This document shows positions 1-10,898 of a DNA stretch of 64,000 nucleotides, in pieces. A program made the translations under genes and the position numbers. The notes under the pieces are model-generated. The model had not been told where the DNA came from, ran no database searches, and worked only from the letters and a program-made list of their open reading frames with translations. Position 1 is the first letter of the stretch; every line of letters starts with the position of its first letter. The DNA is from Coptis chinensis (lineage: Eukaryota; Streptophyta; Magnoliopsida; Ranunculales; Ranunculaceae). Location: positions 91,101,501 to 91,165,500 of the forward strand of contig CM027379.1 of NCBI GenBank assembly GCA_015680905.1. The letters run 5' to 3'.

Positions 1-1
1 G

Positions 2-1424
2 CAGAATCCTCATGAATCATTTTCAGAGGCTTAGAATCGTTTCACCGATCTTCTTATAAAGTGTCCACATCATAACCTTGCGAAAGACTCGTTAGTTCAT
101 GCCTTTTTCAAGGGACTGTTACACCACCACAAAGAGGTGCTTGACATAATGAATGGGGGCAGTTTCCTAAGTAAAGGGGCCTCAAAGGCTTATAAATTTT
201 TAGAATATCAAACTAAGCGTAATAATAATTGGGGGGTAGTGACGATATCTCCCGTTCCGCTAGTTCTTCTACAACAGTTAAGGCCGCCGGTATGTTTGAG
301 ATGAAACCCGATCCTGAACTTAAAAATTTAATAGAATCTCTCACTAAAAAGGTAGAGACTATTTCTATTCAACAAAAACATATCCCCGTCATGAATGTTA
401 ACTCAAATCCATGTAATTTCTGTTTGAGTGCTGAACATCCCGACTCCTATTGTCCTCTCACCTATGAACAACAACAATCACACTAAGATAATGTTTGCTC
501 CATTAATAGTTATCCTATTCTTAACGCCCCTTGGAGACAACATCCCAACTTCAGTTGGAGAAATAATCACAAGTAACACCTCTAGGGTTTAATAATCAAA
601 ATGTTAGGCAAGCAAATAATTATAACCAAGCTCCACCACGACAAGGACAAGGTCAGGGTAATTATAATAATTATAACAATAATAATTATAATGCTAATAG
701 AGGTATCGTTCCGGTTAATAATAATAACTATCACAACCCACCCATGAATAATCAATGTGACATAGTTCCTGTCACACAACCTGTAACAACTACTACTCCA
801 TAATCGGATCGTTTTGATGCCTTTATGCAATCTCAACAACAGATTTTACAAGCCATCCAACTTTCCTTACAGCAGTTAGCACAAGAGAAAGTACAACCAA
901 AAGGTGTGTTTCCAGGTCAAGCAATACCTAATCCTAAAACAACAAACACAGCCTTTGAATTGAACGGTAATACTAGTACGGAAAATGCAAATGTAGGTGA
1001 GCTAAATGCCATCACCACTCTCCGTTATGGGAGAGTGGTTGATAACAACGTAACTATGCCTATAGTTACCCCGCAAGTAGTCTCTACACCAAAGATTGAA
1101 CTAGATACCGAAATAGAAACTGAATAGCCTACACCTATAGAGGTACCAGTTATACCACAACCTAAGAAACAGAAAGCCAAGGTTAGACATCCAGTTGATC
1201 CATACGCTAAATATAAAGAGAAACCACCATTTCCCCAGAGATTAGCTATGTTAAACAAGGATACAAATTTTGAAGAAATTAGGGAAGTTTTTAAAAATTT
1301 AACGATAAGCCTGCCCTTTCTTGAAGCAATTAAAAAATTACCTCACCACGCTAAGTTTCTCAAAGAGTTGTGCACTAAAAGGCGTAAGACAAATATTCCT
1401 AGAGACGCCTTTTTAACTGAATAG
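2..1424 (+). pseudogene. Athila gag, C-terminal two thirds, degenerate
   Basis: From position 2 the frame reads the end of a retrotransposon gag domain (ESFSEA, then KCPHH, AFFKGLL, NGGSFL). A shift at the G6 run near 230 moves the reading to the frame that holds a CCHC zinc knuckle at about 415-462 (C-x2-C-x4-H-x4-C, starting CNFC), which stops at 484-486. A second shift follows. An Asn/Gln-rich low-complexity stretch at 594-800 then leads in frame through stops at 801, 1125 and 1422 to the protease. Gag packages element RNA in the cytoplasm. The upstream part is cut by the window edge. Identity is supported by similarity to Athila gag and by the position upstream of the protease. Confidence 0.8.
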
Positions 1425-1946
1425 TTTCCAACTTTATCAGAACATAATGGAATCGTTAAGTACAAGAACCCTGGTCGTCCTACTGTACAATGCACCTTAG
1501 GAGATTCCCACACGACGACCGCTTTACTAGACCTAGGGGCGAGTGTTAACTTACTCCCATATTATCTATACAAACAAATAGGTCTACAAGAGATGCAACC
1601 TACTAAAATAACGTTGCAATTAGCGGATAGGTCTATTAAATATCCTAAAGGGGTGGTTGAAAACGTGCTTATTAAGGTTTAGGATTTTACTGATTTTGTT
1701 ATCCTTGATACAGAAGTCGCTAACGACTCTGTTCCAATCATTTTAGGGCGTCCATTCTTGGCTACTGCCAATGCGCTCATAAACTGTCGCAATGGTTCGA
1801 TGTCCTTATCTTTTGGCCATCTTTCTGTTGAGGTAAATGTTTTTAAAAGGATGAAATAGTTACCAGATTCGTCTATAGATGGGGAGGTTAGCATGATCGA
1901 GAGCTTAGCTCAAGATTACTTTAATAACATGTTTCCATAAAACCAT
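1425..1946 (+). pseudogene. Athila aspartic protease domain, degenerate
   Basis: The translation contains GRPTVQCTLGDSHTT, then LLDLGASVNLLPYYLY (active-site loop DLGAS near 1530), and a later ILGRPFLATA block typical of retroviral-type aspartic proteases. DLGAS in place of DTGAS is usual in the Athila lineage, so it is not by itself a sign of decay. In-frame stops at 1680-1682, 1857-1859 and 1938-1940 break the frame. Each can be explained by a C-to-T change of a Gln codon. The domain would cut the Gag-Pol polyprotein and is fused in frame to the RT that follows. Confidence 0.85.
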
Positions 1947-3914
1947 ATGCATAAATTCCTTTCTTTTGGAAGTTCAGATTTTGTCGATGACTCCTACTTA
2001 GAGGAAGTCAACACTATCTTTGAGTCTACACCTATAGTAGACCCTTCTGTTGCTCCATCTACTGAGTTTGAAGACTTGCTGCCTAAGCAAGTATTCATTA
2101 CTCAAGATGAGGACCCTCCAGAAGCATTTATCGACATTTCTTCCACCCCGGTGCTCAAACCTTTTCCTTCTGAGTTAAAATATATTCAACTTGATCCGGA
2201 TGGTAGTCATCCGGTAATTATATCTTCTCTGTTATCTAAGGAGGAAGAGACACGTTTGATCAGGGTGATTAAGGAACATCGTTCTGCGATTGGTTGGTCC
2301 CTAGTCGATATTAAGAGAATTGACCCTAATGTGTGCACTCATCGTATCCATTTGGAGGATAACGCAAAGATTTCTCGCGAACCTCAGCGTCGCTTGAACC
2401 CTGCCATAAAAGAGGTGGTCAGGGAAGAAGTCTTACGGTTACTCGATACGGGTATCATATACCCAATCTCTGATAGCAAATGGGTAAGTCCCATTCATGT
2501 AGTTCCTAAGAAATCAGGGATTACCATGGTACATAATGCCAAGGGTGAATATGTTGCAACGCATAATCCTATGAAATGGCGAATCTGTATCGATTACAGA
2601 CGTTTAAATGCCATGACCTGAAAGGATCATTTTCCGTTACCCTTCATAGATCAGATACTAGAACATCTAGCTGGTCATGCTTTTTATTATTTTTTGGATA
2701 GCTACTCTGGTTATTTCCAAATTATTATTGATATTGATGACCAAGAAAAGACTACCTTCATATGTCCTTTTAGAACATACGCCTATAAACGAATGCCTTT
2801 TGGCTTTTGTAATGCTCCTGGTACTTTCCAGCGGTGTATGCTTCATATATTTAGGGACATGGTAGAGCATTTCATGGAAGTATTCATGGATAATTTTTCT
2901 ATCTATGGAGACTCTTTCACTGACTGCCTGTCTAAGGTTTTGACACAGTGTGAAGAGAAGAGTCTAGTTTTGAATTGGGAAAAATGTCATTTCATGGTGA
3001 AAAAGGGAATCGTGCTAGGGCACATTGTATCTAGTGATGGCATCGAAATAGATAAGGCCAAACTAGATAAGATAGTGACTATATCCATACCATGGACTGT
3101 CCATGATATTAGAGCCTTTCTAGGCCATACAGGTTTTTATAGGCGCTTTATCAAAGATTTTTCAAAAATAGCTAGGCCTTTAACTAATCTGCTTTTAAAA
3201 GATGCCATTTTTTATTTCAATTTTAACTGTAAACAGGCTTTTGAAACTTTAAAAGCCGTCTTAACCTCTGCACCTATTATACAGCCTCCTGATTGGTTTA
3301 AACATTTTGAACTCATGTGTGATGCTAGTGATTATGCTGTTGGTGCAGTCTTGGGTCAGAAACTAGATAATAAATCCAATGTTATTTATTATACTAGTAA
3401 AACTTTAAATGATGCTCAAAGGAATTATACAACTACTGAAAAAGAATTCTTAGCTGTCGTTTATGCTTTAGATAAGTTTTGTCCTTATTTGGTTGGTTCT
3501 AAGACTCTAGTTTACACGGACCATGCAGCCATTAGGTACCTTCTCGCAAAGAAGGATACTAAGCAGAGATTAATCAGATGGATTCTTCTCCTGCAAGAGT
3601 TCACATTAGAAATAAAGGACAAAAGAGGGGTTGAAAACATAGTTGCCGACCACTTATCTAGACTTACAAATGACGATGATAGTGATTCTGAGTCCATACC
3701 AGATTTTTTTCTTGATGAACATCTCTATGCTATTTTTTCTGCACCATGGTATGCTGACATTGTGAATTATTTAGCGTCTGATACTATTCCTGCTGATTGG
3801 TCAAGAAATGAACGAAAAAAGTTCTTGGCCAGAGTTAAGCTATACTACTGGGATGAACCCTACCTTTTTAAGTATTGTGCGGATCAGATTATTCGTCGTT
3901 GTATTCCCAAGTAG
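1947..3914 (+). pseudogene. Athila reverse transcriptase and RNase H
   Basis: RT begins with HRIHLEDNAK, REPQRRLNP and GIIYPISDSKWVSP. It continues through a TGA stop at 2619-2621 (family position usually Arg, so probably CGA to TGA) into [19 protein letters not shown] and [18 protein letters not shown]. The catalytic box reads FMDN at 2883-2894 where the family has FMDD, so one metal-binding Asp is lost. RNase H follows from about 3300 ([46 protein letters not shown]). The TAG at 3912-3914 separates it from integrase in the same frame. The enzyme would copy element RNA into cDNA; this copy cannot be active. Confidence 0.92.
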
Positions 3915-5018
3915 GAATATAATGAGGTTCTCTCATTCTGCCATGACAAAGAGTGTGGTGGCCATTTGAGTGGTATGAAAACAACTGCTAAAATTATGTA
4001 ATGTGGGTTTTATTGGCCTACTCTTTTTAAAGATGCCCGAGTGCATTGCAAGACGTGTGTTCGTTGCCAACAACTTGGGCGAATCACGAAGCATAATATG
4101 ATGCCATTAAATCCAATCATGGTGGTAGAAGTCTTTGACATATGGGGCATTGATTTCATGGGTCCCTTTTCTGTGTCCCACGGTTTCATTTATATTCTAG
4201 TTGACGTGGACTACGTGTCTAAATGGATAGAGGCTATGGCTTGCCGTAGCAATGACCATAAGACAGTTGTGTTTTTTGTTAAGGAATACATCTTCTGTCT
4301 ATTTGGCATTCCTAAAGCCATCATTAGTGATGGTGGAACACATTTTTACAACAGAGTTGTTGCATCTTTAGTGAAAAAGTATGAAGTTACACATAAGGTA
4401 GCAACTCCGTATCATCCACAAACTAGCGGACAAGTAGAAGTTTCTAATAGGGAAATCAAAAAGATCTTAGAAACAACTGTAAATCATGATAGGAAAGATT
4501 GGTCGAAGCGTCTATCTAATGCCTTATGGGCGTATAAGACTGCTTTCAAAACTCCTACATGTGTGTCTCTCTTTAGACTTGTATTTGGGAAACCTTGTCA
4601 TTTGCCCATTGAATTGGAGCACCGTGCTATGTGGGCTATCAAAAGCCTAAACTTCAATTTTGATGAGGCAGGTGTCAAACACAAGTTGCAATTGAATGAG
4701 CTTGAAGAAATCTGTAGCGATTCTTATGATCTCGCGAAGGATTATAAAGCTAACATGAAGCGTGTTCATGATAAGCAAATCTTGCACAAAGAGTTTGTGG
4801 TAGGTCAAAAGGTCTTGCTTTACAACTCCCATCTACACATTTTTCCAGGGAAATTAAAAACTCGTTGGTCTGGTCCTTTTCTGGTTACTGAAGTCACCCC
4901 TTACGGGGCAATCACCTTGGTAAATCCCAAGGACAACAATACATTTCAAGTCAATGGCCAACTGTTGAAACATTTTTACGAGCTATGGTCCCCTGATGTG
5001 GAGGAAGTCCTGTTATAG
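3915..5018 (+). pseudogene. Athila integrase
   Basis: The zinc-binding H2C2 module spans CHDKECGGH (about 3942), a TAA at 3999-4001 in IMxCGFYWP, and CKTCVRC near 4047. The DDE core is intact by eye: Asp in GIDFMGP, Asp in SDGGTHF and Glu in [12 protein letters not shown]-terminal DNA-binding part follows ([33 protein letters not shown]). The reading frame is the same as protease and RT, so the polyprotein was a single frame ending at 5018. Integrase inserts the cDNA into the host genome. The single in-frame stop makes this copy non-functional unless read through. Confidence 0.92.
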
Positions 5019-6033
5019 CCCTGTCTATGAGGACTGACCTTTGTTGGTTGGTGTACTTTCTTTCATTTCCATATATTGGTAAGGGCACCATTAAGGTAAC
5101 CGGGCCCTCCTTATAGAGTGTGTGGTTGTAAGTATCGGATCCTAAGTCCACGGTTAACACAATTCACGTTTTTCACTCTTGCATGTTTTCTCGATTTTTG
5201 AGTCATGTTCCTCTATGGTGTGAATTATGTCCTTATTGCTTTTCATTTTTCTTATAGTAAACAACATGCATAAAAAGTAAAAAAAAAATCAAAACCATAA
5301 AAATAGTAATCTAGGAAAACTCGGGAATCTTACTTTAAAAGACCCACGTTCAACCAAATTTTCTAAACTTCTTTGTCTAAAATTTGTTTGGGGGTGGGGT
5401 GTTCGTTTTTCCGTCCTTGATTGTTCAACTTTCCATTTATATTGTTTGGGCCATTTAATTGTATTTCAATTCGGGTTGACAATATCTATGAATTTAGATT
5501 TCACTCGTTCACATAACTTACATCATGCACGCACTTCGAGGCATTTTCCATTTTCTTATATATCACCCATGGTTGGAATATAGTGTTTTATGGATCATTG
5601 GATTGGAAATTCTCTCCTGATCGTTTCCATATCTTATTCGCATAAATCGGACCGGTAACGAAGTAGCAATTTTAATTTGAAGTTGCGCAAAAAATTGACA
5701 AATCCCAAAAAATTGAATTGGGCTTGGGGCCAATCTCGCACGCACGTGCGTCCCCTTCATCCCAAACCAAAACAGTCGCGAGTTAAGTTTCACTTCCGCC
5801 ATTACCAAGTTTCAAAACCCTAACCAAAAAAAAAAAAAAATACACCCACGCCCAAAGTTCAAACCCACTCCAAACCCATCCCACCACCATCTCCAACAAT
5901 TTCAACCACCGAAAACATCCAAAAAAATTCAAAAATTCGAACTCCACCACGCCACCACCATTGTTTTTAGTAAGTTTGGTTCAAAACTCGTCTCCCTACC
6001 TTATTAAAACCCACAAATCCTATCAAAATTACA
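5019..6033 (+). other. Athila spacer between pol and env-position ORF
   Basis: No ORF of note. A G-rich polypurine-like run occurs at 5388-5401, and an A-rich run near 5825-5840. The stretch just upstream of 6034 is rich in CCACCA and short CA runs, like an untranslated leader. Spacers of this kind between pol and the env-like gene are usual in Athila elements. Confidence 0.6.
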
Positions 6034-7154
6034 ATGGCTCAAAGATGGAGAATTTTGCCGAAACAAGCTTTTACGGCCGACCGCTTCGCGCCATTTTACG
6101 GTGACGAGATGATTAGGAGGGCTTGGAATAGGTTGTGGTATTCGACTGATGATTTCTACCACTCCAATTTGGTCGAACAATTCTATAAGAAGAGGGAGTT
6201 GGATGGGAATAAAATTTTTGTTAAGGTGGGTAGGACGAGGAGAGAAGTATCGAGAAAGTTGTTGGCCGAGATTTTAGGCATCACGCCGGAACGCCACCTC
6301 GACACCACCGTGCAGGAATCCCAGTATACTGGAGTTCCTGCATTGCTGAAAGACACTGTTGTGGAGGGTGAATACAATCCAAATTCTCATTACGTTCGAC
6401 AGTCGTCTCTGCGAACCAACCAACTGGCTGTAGCTCAGTGGATTGGTAAGAACGTCCTCGGGAAGGACAAAGTCAGCAACATCGGTCTGACATGTCTGCA
6501 CGTTCTCTGGATTTTGCAGACGAAGAGGTATAATTTCTGCATCCTTGAGTTTATATTACATGTGATTAGAGGAGTTGGAAAGAACTTTGCACCCCTTCCG
6601 GTATTGATCACTAAGATCATGCTGTCTTTTAGAGCTGTCACAAAATCTATTCATATTATGATAAAATTGCATTCAAATGCAATTATTTATACTGAGTGTA
6701 AATAATAGAGGATATGACATATTTAGATAAAAATGCCTTGGATAGGTGTACTTCTGATTTAGAACGCATGCAAGTGCTGCAGAGTGGCTTGCGTTGCGTT
6801 TATTGTATTTGTGAAGATATACAAGATAGGCAGATTAAAATTTGAAAGAAACAAAAAACCCTTCAGAGGAATTTTGAAGTGCTCGACAAGAGCCAGGCAG
6901 ATCTCCATTATAACATAGACATAGTCTTCCAGCGTCAGGTTGCACATTATACAGAGATGAAGGCCGAGATAAAAGCACAGCGTAAGTTCGGAAAAGATAT
7001 GCTTAAACGCTTCCTACCCCACGGGGGTTCTTTTTCTGAGGAGGCGTCTGTGAGGCACGAGCATCGCCGCCAAAGGGCGGATGGCTCGAGACCATCGGGA
7101 ACTCAGGCTAAATCCTTTTCTCATGTTCTATCTTCTAGAGAGTTTATGGATTAG
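6034..7154 (+). pseudogene. Athila env-position ORF (putative plant transposon protein domain)
   Basis: An ATG at 6034 opens a 223-residue frame starting MAQRWRILPKQAFTADRF. It contains WYSTDDFYHSNLVEQFY, a basic GRTRREVSRKLLAEILG block and NIGLTCLHVLWILQTKRYN, and resembles the protein encoded downstream of pol in Athila elements. The frame breaks near 6705. Related coding sequence resumes at 6879-7154 with a charged, helix-prone segment (SQADLHYNID, KAEIKAQRKFGKDMLKRFL). No signal peptide or clear membrane segment is visible, so 'env-like' describes position only. Function is unknown. The window shows no dedicated promoter before 6034. Confidence 0.6.
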
Positions 7155-7632
7155 ATGTTATTTTTATAGTTCCTTTTATTTATTTATTTTTATTATTATT
7201 ATTTTTTTTCATTAGTTTGGATGTTAAATTTGAATTCAGTAGTTAATTGTATTTGAATTTGAATTTGAATTTAATGTGGTTCTTTTCAAAATTGTGCATT
7301 GTTTTTATTGTTAATCTCACCTTCCCGAATTGTTTGGGGTGGTATTATTTATTCTGGCATGATTTTTATATGAACCTCAATTTTAGAAGTTGTTTTGGAG
7401 TAATTGTTGGGAATATTGCCGATATCGGCAGGCTATGAGTAAATATGGTGGTAGGATGAAATCTAAACGAGTTTAGAAGTTACTATTCTAAATTCAGTCT
7501 AAAAGATATTAGGTTTGTTTTAGAATCAAGAATATGGGTTATTTCCGTTTTCGGTTTTGGAAATTTTTTGTTTTCAGAAATTGCCTTAAAACTTTTTGAC
7601 AACTTCCCGATTCGTTTTGGAAACTCAAAACC

Positions 7633-7640
7633 TATATAAA
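7633..7640 (+). promoter_or_regulatory. TATA box inside the Athila 3' region
   Basis: TATATAAA preceded by a CC pair and followed by a CA/CT-rich, purine-poor leader (about 7645-7740), the usual look of a plant core promoter and 5' UTR. The first ATG after it is at 7769. The stretch 7155-7632 upstream is AT-rich and holds no gene I recognise. This site probably drives the second post-pol ORF. Confidence 0.5.
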
Positions 7641-7768
7641 CTTCATTCATTATCCACACACAACCCACACTACATCCCACTTTCATCTCTCACATTTCAC
7701 TCCCAAGTTTCCCTTTTTTCTTCTTCACTTTAGCACTTCAAAGAAATTTCGGGCGTGCTCAACGCTCG

Positions 7769-9062
7769 ATGGAGCCACCCGCTTCAACTTCGCTATAAGT
7801 CCAATTTTCTCTTGAGCACAACCGCCCCCTCCCAAGACCAAACTGGAGCGCGACACGCGCCCAAAACACTGTAAGTCAAATTTCTCCGGAGCTGTAGGCC
7901 TCAGTGGAGCGCCGCCTTGAACCCCGTGGGCACGAAAAATATTGATTTTTTGTGGGTTGTTCTAGGATCCTTTGCAGCTGTTCCAGCGAGTAGTTTGGTG
8001 ATGACATCACCTCGTATCATACCAGAATAGTCTTTTGAAGACTTGTTCAAAAGTGACACCTATGGTGCGTGGTTTCGCAAAGTGATCATTCTAGCAGGCT
8101 GGGTGCCGATATTGGTAAGTCCTGATAAACTTTATTCTCCCGCACTTACATCTTATTTTTATGATAATTGTAAGTGGCACCTATGATAAGTGTTCTCCAT
8201 CACCATCGGGGATGAACCGATGGAAATTTTCAAGTTCTTGCTAGCCTTTGTTCTTAGACTTGCTATGCCCGCTGAAATACAAGACGACTCATGGGCCTAT
8301 TTGGTAGATAATATGTACATGTATAACTATGAGGATTTGCATGAGCATTATGGGGCAGGAATCTTTAGAATAGAGGACCAAGGGGATTATAACGTCGCCC
8401 TTGGTAGCCTGTCTATGAACGTGGGCACTGTTATGTTTTGGATCATGCTAAACATTAGAGGGGAATGTCGTTATTCTTCTATGAATGGTGAAACTTGTGA
8501 TATTTTCCTTGCTTTAGCTGGGGGACGTACACTCTATGATATTCCCCAGACCCTAATGTCTAGTTAAGCCCGAGCCCATAGCAAGAGGCATAAGTACCTT
8601 CTTATGCCTGTTTTAATTTGCCGTATTATGCTATATTTCTTCCCTATTTTTTGTGCCTGTTTCACGGATTGGGTTGGGGTCGATATTGTGAGACCCACCA
8701 ATTGTATTATTCGATCGTTCCGTGCAATGACTTGGCAAGGGTGGAGGATACAACCTCATCAGGTTGCACCTTACACCCCATCTGACCAAGTGGCGCTTGA
8801 CAGGTTAGCTATTGTAGACGATAAGTGGCGTGAAGCCTGGCAAATTACCATGGCGTCGCAGGATGCGAAGGAACCTCATTTCTTTATTGAAGATGAGGAG
8901 GATGAGGCTTAAACGGGAGTTAAGGTAAGTTTTTAGTTCAGTTAGTGTCTGCTTATGTCCCAAGCAATTTGATTATTGTTAACCCCATAACGGGTGGAAC
9001 TCATATAGAGTTGCGTCTGTTCTTCTTTTTCTATATTAGTATGTTTTAACCTTATTTTGCAG
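7769..9062 (+). pseudogene. Second post-pol ORF of the Athila element, intron-containing, function unknown
   Basis: Downstream of the TATA box an ATG at 7769 opens a short, interrupted frame. Intron signals are clear at 7871-7977 (GTAAGT to TTTGCAG) and at 8925-9062 (AAG|GTAAGT to TTTTGCAG, 138 bp). The second intron lies just after the TAA at 8910-8912, in the 3' UTR. Coding segments read FEDLFKSDTYGAWFRKV (about 8038), a 125-residue frame at 8190-8567 (DEPMEIFKFLLAFVLRLAMP) and a 102-residue frame at 8604-8912 that ends in an acidic tail (EDEEDEA). The block MPVLICRIML near 8604 resembles LPVLITKIML of the ORF at 6034, so the two may be diverged copies. Stops at 8184 and after 8567 break it. 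Confidence 0.45.
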
Positions 9063-9119
9063 TTGTTCCAGAATTTCACGCGTTTCCATGGTATTTCTCT
9101 ACCCTATTTATTTAAATAC

Positions 9120-9160
9120 TTTGAGGACAAAGCATGCTTTTTATTTGGGGGGGGGGGCAT
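9120..9160 (+). other. Internal polypurine-tract-like motif of Athila
   Basis: A TTTGAGGACAAAGCATG block is followed by a run of at least ten G. The same arrangement (TTGAGGACAATGCATATG then TTGGGGGAGGG) occurs on the - strand near 52466-52499 in the second Athila-type element. It is not next to an LTR, so it resembles a central rather than terminal polypurine tract. Confidence 0.5.
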
Positions 9161-9680
9161 AGAAACACGTGTAATTAAGGCATCTGTTAGGATATAAATA
9201 TGTCTAATATGCACTTGTTTTCTAGTTAAAAAATTCAAAAATTTTAAAAATACAAATAAAAAGTTTATGATATACACTTAGGAATATTGGTATTGTTTTC
9301 TTTCTCTATGCTCTCAATAATATAGAAGTCTCACGTAGCTTTTGCATTATAATAGTTTTTAGAAACTTAGGTTAATATATAGGTAATAATCTTTGCATCT
9401 ATCTATAAATAAGTTACATGAAGTATCTATGATTGTTGGCAGTAAGTTTCTGAAATTTAGGCTAGAGTGCTTATTCTACAAATCCTGTGAGAATATAGCC
9501 TAAAGCCTTATATGAGTGAAACATTTGAGAAATGACACAAGGAAAAAGTAAAATTCGGATAGAGAAATCACACGTCCACTTGCTTAATCACTATACCATA
9601 TCCTAAGCGAGAATTTAGGCCCTCTTTGGATTGATATAGCCAAAAATTCAAACCTATGAAATTATTTTCTGCTAGTCACC

Positions 9681-9845
9681 CCTCTGAGCCTTTCTTTAGC
9701 CTTTCATAAACCGCAAATCATTTACCCTATTACAAAAACAAAACAAAAAATATATATATATATGATTTGCGGTTTTGTTTTGTTTTGTTTTTGTAATAGG
9801 GTAAATGATTTGCGGTTTATGAAAGGCTAAAGAAAGGCTCAGAGG
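9681..9845. repeat. Perfect 68-bp inverted repeat with 29-bp spacer
   Basis: Positions 9681-9748 (starting CCTCTGAGCC) are the exact reverse complement of 9778-9845 (ending GGCTCAGAGG). The spacer contains an AT run and a third, short inverted copy of the word aaccgcaaatc. An AT run also follows the right arm. No TSD or transposon-like terminus is visible, so this is more likely a local fold-back duplication than a MITE. Confidence 0.9.
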
Positions 9846-10058
9846 TATATATATATATATCAGTCTACCCATTCTTTGAATGAGTCTGAGAATAGAGATG
9901 AAGAATAGAAAAGAGAAAGACCTTTGAAATCAATAATTTGTTATTCGCTTCAGATAAGAAAAGAAAGTTTCCATCCAAATAAAAGAATATATAAATAACT
10001 AAAAGAAAATAAAGAGTTAGAACTCCAAAATAGAATCAAAGGAGTCAAAAGCCAAAGG

Positions 10059-10060
<2 letters not shown>

Positions 10061-10135
<75 letters not shown>
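10061..10135. repeat. (AT)n microsatellite, 75 bp
   Basis: Uninterrupted alternating AT within the Athila non-coding tail. ORFs reading Tyr-Ile repeats across it are artefacts. Confidence 0.97.
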
Positions 10136-10137
<2 letters not shown>

Positions 10138-10898
10138 CTAAGGATGGAAACAAAGTGTAGAAGCAAAAGTAAGGAACAAAGTTTTCTATAGTTACATAAC
10201 ATGAAGACTCTATTATCTCAGACTTGTCCTTTCTGAATATCCATTTCCTTCATTCTTAAACCATTTCCGAATCCCCGCAACACCTAATAAAGACCTCTAG
10301 CTTAATTAGGAATATGTTAGTGTGATAGTAAGTGGTAGATGTGTTTGATCGACTCCGGTTTCCTTGTGTATCATTGAGATTGTAAGGTAAAGTGTGCCCA
10401 TTGCACACTGGGGTAGCAAAACTTGAGCGGAAAAATCAGAGTGTTTTTTGTCTTGACATTTATGTGAGGACCTACTTAATGACGCTATTCCGAGTTTTTA
10501 GAAACGGACCTGCTAGTGCATTTCATAGTATTACTCGTTGTATATATGTTTATTCGTAGATGATTGATTATTATGCATATATTAGCTTAGGTTTCGACTT
10601 GATTATTCTGTATTCATTGCTAGTGAGATGTATAGATAATTGAGACATAGATAAGGAAATAATAGATTATTTCTTAGTCGTTGTAGTATAGATGAAGTTT
10701 GTGAGTACCTTCACTAGAAAACTCTCACGAGGCTATAACTCGTCCACTAGAGAATTCCTAATTGTTTAAGGTCTTGTTGTATATGGTCAATGCAATCGCA
10801 CTCGGCGAAATGAGAGTAGTTACAACTCTATTTTTGGTCACTTATTCTAATTTCTCATATTTGCTTGAAGACAAGCAAAATACTATTTGGGAATGTTT

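Larger units (their letters stand above)
9063..10898 (+). other. Long non-coding tail of Athila before the 3' LTR
   Basis: No credible ORF. It contains a perfect inverted repeat (9681-9845), a 75-bp AT microsatellite (10061-10135) and, at 10714-10810, a block that matches 50811-50910 in reverse complement (shared words include ctctcacgag and gtatatggtcaatgcaatcgc with small changes). That shows the 48.9-57.6 kb element is a relative. The final 30 bases (GACAAGCAAAATACTATTTG then GGAATGTTT) form the terminal polypurine tract region that precedes the LTR. Confidence 0.7.

Noticed and set aside
1500..1560. DLGAS instead of DTGAS in the Athila protease as an inactivating change
   Set aside because: DLGAS is the usual form in this lineage and recurs in the second Athila-type element, so it is not damage.
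9950..10202. ORFs coding Tyr-Ile repeats
   Set aside because: They translate the (AT)n microsatellite.
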